A stretch of 38,160 bases of DNA from Lachnospiraceae bacterium. Its GTDB lineage: Bacteria > Bacillota > Clostridia > Lachnospirales > Lachnospiraceae. The notes beneath the pieces are model-generated. The model did no database searches and was not told where the DNA came from. It saw nothing but the letters and a program-made list of their open reading frames with translations. Positions 23,172-31,521 of the stretch are shown here, piece by piece. Where the stretch lies: positions 1-38,160 of the forward strand of contig JAILRA010000081.1 of assembly GCA_024698715.1 (NCBI GenBank), in the 5' to 3' direction. The first letter of the stretch is position 1. Each line of letters starts with the position of its first letter. The translations under genes and the position numbers were made by a program.

Positions 23172-23894
23172 ATGAAAGAAGTAAACGGTCAGTGGATCGT
23201 GAACGGCATCGACCGGAATGACGAAGGATGCCTTCACAGCGTGGAAGAATTAACTGAATTAATCGAAAAGATCGGATTCCTTCCGTTTTTTGAATGCAAT
23301 ATACCGGGAATGTCGGTAGAAGAGCATACGGATCCCTCATGCTGGTGGTGTGGTGAAGCTAAGAAGGATCCGTGGGAATGGCGAGCGATGATCGCAAGAG
23401 AAGGTAAGATCGCCTACGGCAAGTTTTTCGGAAAGAAAGCGGGATTTATTTCAAAGAAATGGTTTCCGTATTTTGCCAATTACAGAAGAGACGGATATGA
23501 TTTTGATTCTCTGTGGGATGACGGAAAAGCGAGTCTCCGCCAGAAGAAGATAATGGATGTTTTTGATGACGATACCAGACTTTTTTCATACGAATTAAAA
23601 GAAAAAGCCGGATTCGGTAAAGGCGGTGAAAAGAATTTCGAAGGTGTTGTTGCGGATCTTCAGATGCATACGTATTTATGTATGAGAGACTTCAGAAAAA
23701 GAGTCAACAAACAGGGTACGGAATACGGATGGGATGTTGCAATATATGCCAAGCCGGAGGAACTTTTCGGATACGGTCATGTATCGAAAGCTTATAAAGA
23801 ATCGCCGGAGGAATCTTACAAAAGGATTTTTTCTCAGGTGAAAAAACATTTTAAGGATGCGGGCGATAAAGATATAAAGAAACTGCTTGGGTAA
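23172..23894 (+). CDS. AlkZ-related protein
   Basis: A 240-residue soluble protein. The segments [37 protein letters not shown] and [10 protein letters not shown] match a family usually named AlkZ-related, after the winged-helix DNA glycosylases AlkZ/YcaQ. I recall the family only by pattern, and no catalytic residue can be asserted. There is no good Shine-Dalgarno before the ATG, although the -10 element upstream is strong. It may take part in nucleic-acid repair, but this is a family-level guess. Confidence 0.6.
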   Translation: MKEVNGQWIVNGIDRNDEGCLHSVEELTELIEKIGFLPFFECNIPGMSVEEHTDPSCWWCGEAKKDPWEWRAMIAREGKIAYGKFFGKKAGFISKKWFPYFANYRRDGYDFDSLWDDGKASLRQKKIMDVFDDDTRLFSYELKEKAGFGKGGEKNFEGVVADLQMHTYLCMRDFRKRVNKQGTEYGWDVAIYAKPEELFGYGHVSKAYKESPEESYKRIFSQVKKHFKDAGDKDIKKLLG

Positions 23895-23911
23895 AAATTG
23901 AGGTATTGTAT

Positions 23912-24224
23912 ATGAAAAAAATCGTACTTGGAAAAACCGGAATAGAAACTCCTCAAAACGCTTTCGGAGCGCTGCCTGTCCAGCGCGTGGATATGGCGAC
24001 TGCGGTAAAACTTCTTCGAAGAGCATATGAAGGCGGAATGATTTTTTTTGATACAGCCAGAGCATATTCGGACAGCGAGGAAAAACTCGGTGAAGCGTTT
24101 GACGGAATGCGTGGACTGCAATCTTTGCAAGAGCAAATGCCCTTACGGACTTGACACACCCAATCTTTTAAGAAAGAATCTTGCCGATTATAAAGATATT
24201 CTTTCCGGTAAAGTCAAAATATAA
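23912..24224 (+). pseudogene. Aldo/keto reductase with a large internal deletion
   Basis: The first 67 codons (start at 23912, GAGGT upstream) are a normal aldo/keto reductase N-terminus: [20 protein letters not shown] and [19 protein letters not shown]. From about 24111, in another frame, the sequence reads [16 protein letters not shown] and LLRKNLADYKDILSG, the C-terminal cysteine motif and tail of the iron-sulfur subgroup. About 250-280 central codons, with the catalytic Lys and NADP-binding residues, are missing. In frame one the product would be 81 residues with a nonsense tail. The gene is non-functional; the deletion looks recent because both ends are well preserved. Confidence 0.85.
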
Positions 24225-24291
24225 AACAAAGGATTTAACAGGAGATTTTTCGGTTCTAAAAGACAATTAAATAAAAAAACAAAAATTTTCG

Positions 24292-24320
24292 TTGACTTAA
24301 AAAGAGGCTTGCGTTAAAGT
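24292..24320 (+). promoter_or_regulatory. Sigma-A promoter of the SulP gene
   Basis: TTGACT (24292-24297), a 17-bp spacer and TAAAGT (24315-24320), 40 bases before the start codon. Confidence 0.65.
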
Positions 24321-24354
24321 AATTCAGGTATTTTTGTTGATTCAGGAGAAATAA

Positions 24355-24360
24355 ATGTAA
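24355..24360 (+). promoter_or_regulatory. AUG-stop element overlapping the SulP start
   Basis: The sequence ATGTAATG holds a start codon (24355-24357) directly followed by TAA, whose last A begins the SulP ATG (24360). The AGGAG at 24344-24348 is spaced 6 bases from the first ATG and 11 from the second, so ribosomes should prefer the dead-end start. Confidence 0.55.
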
Positions 24361-26006
24361 TGAAACAGGACAAGATAAAGCCGATGCTCTTTAGCGTATT
24401 AAAGACATACGACGGAAAGAAATTTGTTAAAGATCTGGTGGCAGGCATAATTGTTGCGATTATTGCACTGCCACTTTCCATTGCTCTGGCACTTGCATCT
24501 GGTGTGGGTCCGGAACAGGGTATATATACTGCGATCGTAGCAGGTTTTCTTATTTCATTCTTCGGCGGCAGCAGGGTACAGATCGCGGGACCCACGGCTG
24601 CGTTTGCAACCATAGTTGCCGGTATAGTAGCCAAGAAAGGAATGGACGGACTGGTTATCGCAACGGTAATTGCGGGTATCATCCTTATTCTTATGGGTGT
24701 TTTCAGACTGGGAGCACTTATAAAGTTCATTCCTTATACGATAACCACCGGGTTTACTGCAGGTATCGCCGTTACGATCCTTATCGGACAGATAAAAGAT
24801 TTTGCCGGACTTACTTATCCGGAAGGTACTGTAACGATCGAGACCATGGATAAGATCAAAGCCATCATTTTTAACGCAAAGACATTTAACTATCAGGCTC
24901 TTATAGTCGGAGCGGTATGCCTTGCGATCCTTATTGTATGGCCGTTTATTACTGAAAAGATTCCGGGTTCACTTATTGCCGTAATAGTCGGGATCCTGAT
25001 GGTGAAGATTTTTAAGATGGACGTAAACACCATCGGTGATCTTTACACGATAAGCAACAAACTTCCTGCTTTTCATCTGCCTCAGGTTACTGCCGATTCC
25101 GTGATCGCAATGGTTCCCGACGGATTTACGATAGCGGTTCTTGCCGCAATAGAATCACTTCTTTCATGTGTTGTTGCGGACAGTATGATCAATTCACATC
25201 ATCGTTCGAATATGGAACTTATCGCACAGGGACTTGGTAACATAGGTTCCGCAGTTTTCGGCGGAATTCCTGCCACGGGTGCGATAGCAAGAACTGCTGC
25301 AAATATAAAGAACGGCGGAAGATCACCGATAGCAGGTATCGTGCATTCGCTTGTACTTGTGCTCGTTCTGGTCCTTCTCATGCCTTATGCGGCACTGATC
25401 CCGATGCCTACGATCGCAGCGATTCTTTTCATGGTGGCTTACAATATGTGCCAGTGGAAAACATTCGTACATCTTTGCAAGACTTCACCGAAGAGCGATA
25501 TCATTGTTCTGGTCGTAACATTTGTACTTACGGTAACCTTCGATCTTGTTGTGGCGATTGAGATCGGAATGCTCATCGCATGTGTTCTGTTTATGAAGAG
25601 AATGAGTGAGGTATCAGGAATACAGGGATGGAAATATTTCGATCCTGAAGAAGATCCCGACGGGATCGATCTGAAAATTGTTCCGAAACATGTACGTGTA
25701 TATGAGATAACGGGTCCCATGTTTTTCGGAGATGCCGATCAGCTGGCGGGTGTATCTTTTAAAGACTTTACAAAAGTTATTATAATCCGAATGCGCGGTG
25801 TTCCGGCTCTTGATGCGACTGCAATGCACTATATGGAACAGCTTTGCGACCGATGCGAAGAAAAAGGTATAAAACTTGTTTTTTCACATGTCAACGAACA
25901 GCCTTACAAGACCATGGAAAAGAGCGGTTTTATCGACAGAGTCGGAAAAGACAATTTCAGACCTCATATTGACGATGCGCTGGAATGGTCGAAGCAGTTC
26001 GAGTGA
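24360..26006 (+). CDS. SulP family anion transporter with STAS domain
   Basis: A 548-residue membrane protein. DLVAGIIVAIIALPLSIALALASG and the SRVQIAGPTAAFATI region are hallmarks of SulP transporters, followed by GGIPATGAIARTAANI and about 12 membrane segments. The C-terminal 110 residues form a cytoplasmic STAS domain (VYEITGPMFFGDAD, IIRMRGVPALDATAM). Bacterial SulP proteins carry sulfate, bicarbonate or dicarboxylates; the substrate cannot be told here. It has its own promoter and an AUG-stop element at the start codon. Its stop faces the stop of a convergent gene only five bases away, with no terminator visible. Confidence 0.94.
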   Translation: MKQDKIKPMLFSVLKTYDGKKFVKDLVAGIIVAIIALPLSIALALASGVGPEQGIYTAIVAGFLISFFGGSRVQIAGPTAAFATIVAGIVAKKGMDGLVIATVIAGIILILMGVFRLGALIKFIPYTITTGFTAGIAVTILIGQIKDFAGLTYPEGTVTIETMDKIKAIIFNAKTFNYQALIVGAVCLAILIVWPFITEKIPGSLIAVIVGILMVKIFKMDVNTIGDLYTISNKLPAFHLPQVTADSVIAMVPDGFTIAVLAAIESLLSCVVADSMINSHHRSNMELIAQGLGNIGSAVFGGIPATGAIARTAANIKNGGRSPIAGIVHSLVLVLVLVLLMPYAALIPMPTIAAILFMVAYNMCQWKTFVHLCKTSPKSDIIVLVVTFVLTVTFDLVVAIEIGMLIACVLFMKRMSEVSGIQGWKYFDPEEDPDGIDLKIVPKHVRVYEITGPMFFGDADQLAGVSFKDFTKVIIIRMRGVPALDATAMHYMEQLCDRCEEKGIKLVFSHVNEQPYKTMEKSGFIDRVGKDNFRPHIDDALEWSKQFE

Positions 26007-26011
26007 TCTTT

Positions 26012-27211
26012 TTAATAATCCTTATTGCATTCGGGGAATTGGGCACCGGTATTATTCCTGTTAGGATCCATTGTCATACCGTATATTTTGTATGACAGAT
26101 CTAAAGATTCATTTCTTTTTTTGTCGCTCATTCCGAAGTACAGCATGTCCGATTCGTAATCCTTCTGCGATTTTCTCTGCTCATCAAGCACCAGTTTATC
26201 CATCAGGATATCGCATTGATAACTGTTATCATTTTCATCCGTGATCATGATCCAGCCCCATTCCTCATCCGTGATCTCAAATGCTTCGCGTATTGATTCA
26301 ACAGATGTATCGGTCAAAGTGCCGCCTCCGAGAATAACATAATGCTTAACATTAAGCTGCGTTAAAAAGAAATCGTAGAGAAGGATGAACTGCCAGTGAT
26401 TCAGTTTTTTGGTTTCCGGTACATCAATAATATTTGTATCATAGAATTCCAGCGTTAAAACGAAAGGATTCATATAAGCTGCCTGTTCCAGAAGCATTTT
26501 ATCGTTTTCGAGTTCGATATCGTCCATCAGGAATCTGTATATCTTTTCGGCGCGTTCCATATAATCATCGTCTGCCGTTATATTGTTGTTGATCGTTTCG
26601 GTAACATATTCCTCGAACGCGGTATATTTTCTTTCCACATCCGCCATATCCGTATCGATATAGATTAGTTCGGTATAGTCGTCGGAAAGTTCAGGGAAAT
26701 AACGGATCTCATATTTATTTATATCTGTCATGGTTATATCAACGCATGACACCAGGGGACTTGACATTCTTGCGAGTTTTATTCCGCGATTAAAATCCAT
26801 TTCATCAAATCCGTCATCGGCGGTAAGTTCAAACTCTGTTTCACGATCGTACACAGCCTTAAGGAGCTTTTTGGCTGCCTTATATGAAGCCTCTTTGTTT
26901 TTCATTTCTTCTCTGTAATTCCATGCAATGGCTTCGGGATTATAGACAAAAGTGCCGGTGTCCCAGATTGAATCGTATTCACGGTCAATGTCATCTGCGG
27001 GTTTTTGTGTAGTTTCTTCATCATCAGCGGGTATATCGGCATCTTCCGATACAACAACAGGTGTAGTATCCGCTTCAGGATACTCTTCGATTATCTTTGC
27101 ATTATTACAGCCGTCTGCCATCAGAAACGCAAATGACATTACGGTCGATATAAACAGCGATATGCATCTGTTAAAAATGTTCTTCAGTTTTATTTTGTCG
27201 GTCGTGTTCAT
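26012..27211 (-). CDS. Secreted lipoprotein-like protein, paralogue of 2468-3703
   Basis: A 399-residue protein with AAAGGA before the start, a hydrophobic leader ending in ADGC (imperfect lipobox) and an acidic linker. After the Cys it reads NNAKIIEEYPEAD, mirroring TNAKKVEDYPESE in the protein at 2468. The C-terminus shares LDEQRKS, YESDMLYFGMSDKKR and the PECNKDY ending. It has the same degenerate transglutaminase-like tail: QLNVKHYVILGG followed by SYQCDILMD, with His or Trp where catalytic Cys and His are expected. The two genes probably arose by duplication and lie 22 kb apart in opposite orientation. Function unknown. Confidence 0.75.
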   Translation of the reverse strand: MNTTDKIKLKNIFNRCISLFISTVMSFAFLMADGCNNAKIIEEYPEADTTPVVVSEDADIPADDEETTQKPADDIDREYDSIWDTGTFVYNPEAIAWNYREEMKNKEASYKAAKKLLKAVYDRETEFELTADDGFDEMDFNRGIKLARMSSPLVSCVDITMTDINKYEIRYFPELSDDYTELIYIDTDMADVERKYTAFEEYVTETINNNITADDDYMERAEKIYRFLMDDIELENDKMLLEQAAYMNPFVLTLEFYDTNIIDVPETKKLNHWQFILLYDFFLTQLNVKHYVILGGGTLTDTSVESIREAFEITDEEWGWIMITDENDNSYQCDILMDKLVLDEQRKSQKDYESDMLYFGMSDKKRNESLDLSYKIYGMTMDPNRNNTGAQFPECNKDY

Positions 27212-27261
27212 CGTTTTTCCTTTCGTGATCCCCAGTAATAAGACCGGGTGATGACCTTTTT

Positions 27262-27291
27262 ATAATACACCAAACCCCCGGAATGTTCCAA
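27262..27291 (-). promoter_or_regulatory. Probable promoter of the minus-strand lipoprotein gene
   Basis: On the minus strand TTGGAA (27291-27286), an 18-bp spacer and TATTAT (27267-27262), about 50 bases before the start codon at 27211. Confidence 0.5.
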
Positions 27292-27345
27292 TATTCATGA
27301 TCCGGATTATCAGGCTTGTATGGTTTCGTTTCGTAACCGATATTA

Positions 27346-27374
27346 TTGCATTACGGATTTTTAATTCTTATAAT
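27346..27374 (+). promoter_or_regulatory. Sigma-A promoter of the Lrp-type gene
   Basis: TTGCAT (27346-27351), a 17-bp spacer and a perfect TATAAT (27369-27374). It overlaps the ORF extension upstream of 27412, confirming the later start. Confidence 0.7.
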
Positions 27375-27411
27375 ATTCTCAACGGAGCCGGAATTAAAAA
27401 GGAGAAAAAAG

Positions 27412-27864
27412 ATGGATGAAACAGATAATAAGATCCTGGATATGATCAAAGGCGATGCGCGTAAGAACTATCAGGCGATAGGAGACGAACTGGGCATTTC
27501 CAGGGTGGCGGTTAAAAAGCGGATCGACAAACTCGAGAAGGCCGGGATCATTCGCCAATACAACACTTATATTAAGCGTGAGAATGAGATCATTATGCTG
27601 ATCGATATCATTACAAAGCCCGAAGGTTTTGAGCGTGTGCTCGAATATGTCGGAACGAGGACGAACTATGTACGTCGGATCTACACTACGCTTAAGGATA
27701 ATCATATCCATCTTGTTGCCGTATCCGATGATCACGAAGGTCTAGACTATATGGTCAAAGCGATCGATAAGAATTGCGATGAAGATATCAAAGAATACCG
27801 ATGTCGCCAGGTCAAAGAAGTGATCAAGGATGTTTATGGCGGAATAAAATTCGATAAGGAATAA
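27412..27864 (+). CDS. Lrp/AsnC-family transcriptional regulator
   Basis: The start at 27412 has AAGGAG and lies after the promoter. The 150-residue protein has an N-terminal HTH (NYQAIGDELGISRVAVKKRIDKLEKAGII) and a C-terminal ligand-binding/oligomerisation domain ending in CRQVKEVIKDVY. Such proteins usually form octamers and respond to amino acids. Two enzyme genes follow on the same strand (27910 phosphatase, 28741 nitrilase), but 45-51-base gaps leave co-transcription open. Confidence 0.92.
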   Translation: MDETDNKILDMIKGDARKNYQAIGDELGISRVAVKKRIDKLEKAGIIRQYNTYIKRENEIIMLIDIITKPEGFERVLEYVGTRTNYVRRIYTTLKDNHIHLVAVSDDHEGLDYMVKAIDKNCDEDIKEYRCRQVKEVIKDVYGGIKFDKE

Positions 27865-27909
27865 AAAGACTGTTGCAACGGAAAAATATAAAGGAATTAA
27901 AGGCGAAAA

Positions 27910-28689
27910 ATGAGTACATATGTGATGTCAGATATACACGGGCATTTTGATGAATTCAGTCAGATGCTTGATAATATCGGGTTTTCGGATGAGGATGAAC
28001 TGATCCTGGCGGGCGATTATGTGGACAGAGGAAATCAGACAGCGGAAATGCTTCGCTGGATGGAGAAAGGTCCGGAGAATGCTCTGTTTTTGAAGGGAAA
28101 CCATGACGCGGAATTTGCCGAATGCATTACTATTATGGCGCATCTTTGCGAAAGTGATGATTTTGATGAGAACGATCCTTCCGATACGCTAAAACTCTAT
28201 AAGGCGATCGTACGCATACCCGAAATCCGTGCGGCATACTTTGATTATTACGGTACGATAGGGGATCTCATCAGCGAAAAAAACGTGACATTGGACGAAT
28301 TAAAGAGATGGGCAGATTTGATCAAAGAAATGCCGTATGTCTTCAAGCGAACGATAAACGGAAAAAAGTTCATCATCGTACATGCCGGATATTATGAGGA
28401 TGATTCCGTACCGCATGAAAAGATGGAGCAATTTTACATATATGCAAGGAATGAGGCATATACGGCCGGCGGAGTAAAAGGCGCTGTGATTATTGCAGGA
28501 CACACACCTACGATCGTAAATGGTATGCCGATGTTTACGGGCGGAGAGGTGTATCGTTTTTACGACAAAAAGAAAGACTGTACATTTTATGATATCGACT
28601 GCGGCTGCGGTTTTAAGGATTCCGAACGTTTTAAAAACGGGAGACTCGCATGCATAAGACTGGAAGATGAACAGGTCTTTTACGTATAG
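27910..28689 (+). CDS. Metallophosphoesterase (PrpE/ApaH-like)
   Basis: A 259-residue calcineurin-like phosphatase with the metal-binding motifs SDIHGHFDEF, GDYVDRG and FLKGNHD, followed by HAGYYEDD and IAGHTPT. These are the residues of the PPP-type group that includes PrpE protein phosphatases and ApaH diadenosine tetraphosphatases. The exact substrate is open. The purine-rich AAAGGCGAAAA precedes the ATG, which follows the regulator gene by 45 bases. Confidence 0.92.
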   Translation: MSTYVMSDIHGHFDEFSQMLDNIGFSDEDELILAGDYVDRGNQTAEMLRWMEKGPENALFLKGNHDAEFAECITIMAHLCESDDFDENDPSDTLKLYKAIVRIPEIRAAYFDYYGTIGDLISEKNVTLDELKRWADLIKEMPYVFKRTINGKKFIIVHAGYYEDDSVPHEKMEQFYIYARNEAYTAGGVKGAVIIAGHTPTIVNGMPMFTGGEVYRFYDKKKDCTFYDIDCGCGFKDSERFKNGRLACIRLEDEQVFYV

Positions 28690-28740
28690 TCGGAATCAAT
28701 TCAGTTCAAACTAATAAAATTTATATGGAGACGATGGAAT

Positions 28741-29511
28741 ATGAGACTTGCTGCTTATCAGTTCGGTGTATCGGGAGATGTAAAAAAGAATACTGAGATT
28801 ATAAAAAGAGCTGTTTCGGAGGCTGCAGGGAAAAAGGCAGAGCTTATTATCTTTCCGGAATGCTGTATCTCGGGCTATCCGCCCAATGATCTTCCGGGTT
28901 CGAAAGATTTTGATACAAACGAACTTCCGGGTATCCTGGAGGAACTAAAAGAATTATCCGAAAAGCATAATATCGGTATTCTTTTGGGAAGCATTGCTTT
29001 TGATGAAAAATACTACAACAGAGCTTTTTTGATCCGGCCCGGAGAATCTTTGAAATGGTATGACAAGAGGGCTCTTTACGGATGGGATTCCGATAATTTT
29101 GAGACAGGAAACAGTGAAGGCGTATTTGAGATAGGCGATCTGAGAATCGGAGTGAGAATATGCTTCGAGGCACGTTTCCCAGAATATTTCAGAGAATTGT
29201 ACAAAGCGAAAACGGATCTTAATCTGGTGATATTTTATGCTGTTTCAAATGAGGATGAAACAGGAAAATACGATGTTTTAAAAAGCCACCTCATATCCAG
29301 AGCAGCGGAAAACGTAACTCCGGTCTTTACGGTAAACGTCATAAAGCCTTATCAGAGTGCACCCACATGTTTTATAAACGCTTCAGGGAAAATAATGGCT
29401 GAGGCTAAGCGAAACAGCGAAGAAATGCTGATTTACGATTTTGAAAAGAAGGAATTGGATTTCGGTGAGATCGGGCGAAAACGCGAATCCGACAGGCTGC
29501 TTGGTATTTGA
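28741..29511 (+). CDS. Carbon-nitrogen hydrolase (nitrilase superfamily)
   Basis: A 256-residue cytoplasmic enzyme with the full Glu-Lys-Cys triad: E40 in IIFPECCISGY, K109 in WYDKRALYG and C141 in GVRICFEARFPE. This identifies the superfamily of amidases, omega-amidases and carbamoyl hydrolases; the specific amide is not deducible. TGGAGACGATGGA lies before the start. It is followed by an independent promoter for the TIR gene. Confidence 0.92.
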   Translation: MRLAAYQFGVSGDVKKNTEIIKRAVSEAAGKKAELIIFPECCISGYPPNDLPGSKDFDTNELPGILEELKELSEKHNIGILLGSIAFDEKYYNRAFLIRPGESLKWYDKRALYGWDSDNFETGNSEGVFEIGDLRIGVRICFEARFPEYFRELYKAKTDLNLVIFYAVSNEDETGKYDVLKSHLISRAAENVTPVFTVNVIKPYQSAPTCFINASGKIMAEAKRNSEEMLIYDFEKKELDFGEIGRKRESDRLLGI

Positions 29512-29529
29512 TAAATGAAGATATGGAAT

Positions 29530-29558
29530 TTGCACCCGATTTTTGTATATAGTATAAT
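29530..29558 (+). promoter_or_regulatory. Sigma-A promoter of the TIR gene
   Basis: TTGCAC (29530-29535), a 17-bp spacer and a perfect TATAAT (29553-29558), 72 bases before the start. Expression is therefore likely constitutive at some level. Confidence 0.75.
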
Positions 29559-29629
29559 GATTGACAAAGTGTGAAAGAATTCAGGGTATGTAAAATACAT
29601 TGAGATATTGATGTACAAGGAGGAACGGA

Positions 29630-31342
29630 ATGAAGGTAGAAGCATTGAATTGCAGATGTTGCGGAGGGGTTTTGGAAGTTGATTCGGCGTTGAGCGTTTG
29701 CAAATATTGCGGCGCTACTAACTTTGTATCGCCGACAGCCGAAAAGTATATAACCCAGTTGAACCGTGCCAACAAACTGAGACAGGAAAAAGAATACGAT
29801 AATGCAATTCGTATTTATGACAATATTCTTTCGGAAAATGTTCCCACAGCGGATATTCTGTGGCTTCGAACACTCTGCGAGTACGGGATCGAATATGTTC
29901 CCGATCCCATCAGCAGCAAATATTTTCCCACTCTTCACAGGATCAAAGATGAAAGCATATTAAATTACCATTCGTATCTTGATGCATTGCAATTGTGTAA
30001 TGAAGAACAAAAAGAGGTTATTGAAAGGGAAGCTTCTGAAATAAACAGGATCCAGTCCGAATATCTGGAAATAGCCAAGAACGAAGCACCTTACGATGTT
30101 TTCATCTGTTACAAAGAGACCGATGAAGATACGATGGAAACCACAGAAGATGTTGCATATTGCACCAAACTTTATGACATTCTTTCAAGACAGGGTTTTA
30201 AAGTGTTCTTTGCGAGAGTAACGCTTGAAGACAAACTGAGTGTGGACTTTGAACCCTATATTTTTGCCGCACTGAAGAGTGCAAAGGTTATGGCGGTTAT
30301 CGGAAGCAAGGCTGAATATTTTACGGCAACATGGGTAAAGAACGAGTGGAGCCGTTTTCTTAAGCTGATGGAAACCGATAATAAAAAACAGATATTCTTC
30401 GCCTGTGACGATCCGGAAGAACTTCCGAGAGCTTTCAGTCTGAAACAGGCTCAGCTTCTTTCGAATCCGAATGCCATGGAGATCCTTGCGAGAAACATAA
30501 ACAACTATCTTACCAATATTTTGAAAGAAAAAAAGAACGGAACATTGGGGGCAAAAGTACCGTTAAAGCCGGGCAGCCCCGAAGCAATGTACGAAGATGC
30601 GCTCACGAAATCACGTCAGGGAAATTACGCGGCGGTTTTATCGATACTTTCGGATCTGATAGAAGTTTATCCCGGCATGCCTGAAGCGTACTGGCTTCGT
30701 ATGGCCGCCAATATCCGCCACAATCTTGACAATATTCAGAATTCCAAGAGGGATCTGACACTTGATCCCGATTATGAGAAGGCGATCTCTCTTGCGGATG
30801 ATACTTTACGAAAGCAGTATATCGAAATAAAAGACAAATGCCTTGATAATCTGAGACTTCAGGAGGAATTCAATTCCATCATGGATAAATTCGCTGACGA
30901 ATATGAAAACGATTTGAAAAGCAACGAGTTTAATTCCAAAAAGAATCGCATTATGCGTGAAATTGAAAAACTCATATTCGATATAAGCAATTCATCCGGT
31001 TTTTCCCGTTACAAAGAAAAAATGGAAAAAGAAAGAGAATTACAGGTATCCGAACTGGACAATCTTTACAAAAGCATTCTTAACGATCTGCAGATCAAGG
31101 GAATCGCAAAGTACAGATCGTTCTGTTTCCAAAACAAAATTTCCGACAAAACCGAGATTGATATGGAATCGGTTAAGTACAGCGCACTCAGATCAAAACT
31201 GGTTACGGAAAGCAAGGCATTACATAAAAAGTACAGCCAGCCGGTGGCTTTCCTTGCAGGTTCGGAAAGAGAATTGCTGAAAGAAAAAGACGGTGTCGGT
31301 ATTGCGGAAATGATCAACAAAATGCTTCCAAGGGATTATTAA
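29630..31342 (+). CDS. Zinc-ribbon TIR-domain protein
   Basis: A 570-residue soluble protein with AAGGAGG before the start. It opens with a zinc ribbon (C8/C11 and C24/C27), continues with a helical TPR-like stretch to about residue 150, then a TIR domain at about 155-292: YDVFICYKETDE, QGFKVFFARVTLEDK, and WVKNEW, where E239 sits at the position of the NADase Glu. A second helical region and a coiled C-terminus follow. Bacterial TIR domains often hydrolyse NAD or make cyclic-ADP-ribose signals, some in anti-phage defence. Here no known defence partner is adjacent. It is possibly a stress or signalling protein. Confidence 0.88.
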   Translation: MKVEALNCRCCGGVLEVDSALSVCKYCGATNFVSPTAEKYITQLNRANKLRQEKEYDNAIRIYDNILSENVPTADILWLRTLCEYGIEYVPDPISSKYFPTLHRIKDESILNYHSYLDALQLCNEEQKEVIEREASEINRIQSEYLEIAKNEAPYDVFICYKETDEDTMETTEDVAYCTKLYDILSRQGFKVFFARVTLEDKLSVDFEPYIFAALKSAKVMAVIGSKAEYFTATWVKNEWSRFLKLMETDNKKQIFFACDDPEELPRAFSLKQAQLLSNPNAMEILARNINNYLTNILKEKKNGTLGAKVPLKPGSPEAMYEDALTKSRQGNYAAVLSILSDLIEVYPGMPEAYWLRMAANIRHNLDNIQNSKRDLTLDPDYEKAISLADDTLRKQYIEIKDKCLDNLRLQEEFNSIMDKFADEYENDLKSNEFNSKKNRIMREIEKLIFDISNSSGFSRYKEKMEKERELQVSELDNLYKSILNDLQIKGIAKYRSFCFQNKISDKTEIDMESVKYSALRSKLVTESKALHKKYSQPVAFLAGSERELLKEKDGVGIAEMINKMLPRDY

Positions 31343-31386
31343 ATACGGAGAATAATTCTAAACAATAAATACTTTAAATCAGAAAT

Positions 31387-31472
31387 AAAAGAAACCAAAT
31401 CCTGTGTTATTGTGTAACTTAGACATTACCTGTTGCAACTTAGCACAGGATTTATTGTTTTGGTTTTCTTTT
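31387..31472 (+). terminator. Long interrupted hairpin after the TIR gene
   Basis: AAATCCTGTG (31397-31406) pairs perfectly with CACAGGATTT (31444-31453). An outer stem, AAAGAAACCA with TGGTTTTCTTT, extends it with one bulge. It ends in a T-rich run and can act as a terminator. The 37-base loop contains the repeat pair described separately. Confidence 0.6.
31413..31442 (-). promoter_or_regulatory. LytTR-type 9-12-9 direct repeat
   Basis: On the minus strand TAAGTTGCA (31442-31434) and TAAGTTACA (31421-31413) are separated by 12 bases. Two 9-bp direct repeats with a 12-bp spacer, each with a central GTT, are the known architecture of LytTR binding sites. The operon starting at 31522 encodes a LytTR protein. 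Confidence 0.6.
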
Positions 31473-31521
31473 TGGGTTATCGTGTGTTCATCAAAAGGAA
31501 ATACACGAAAGGAATACTGAA

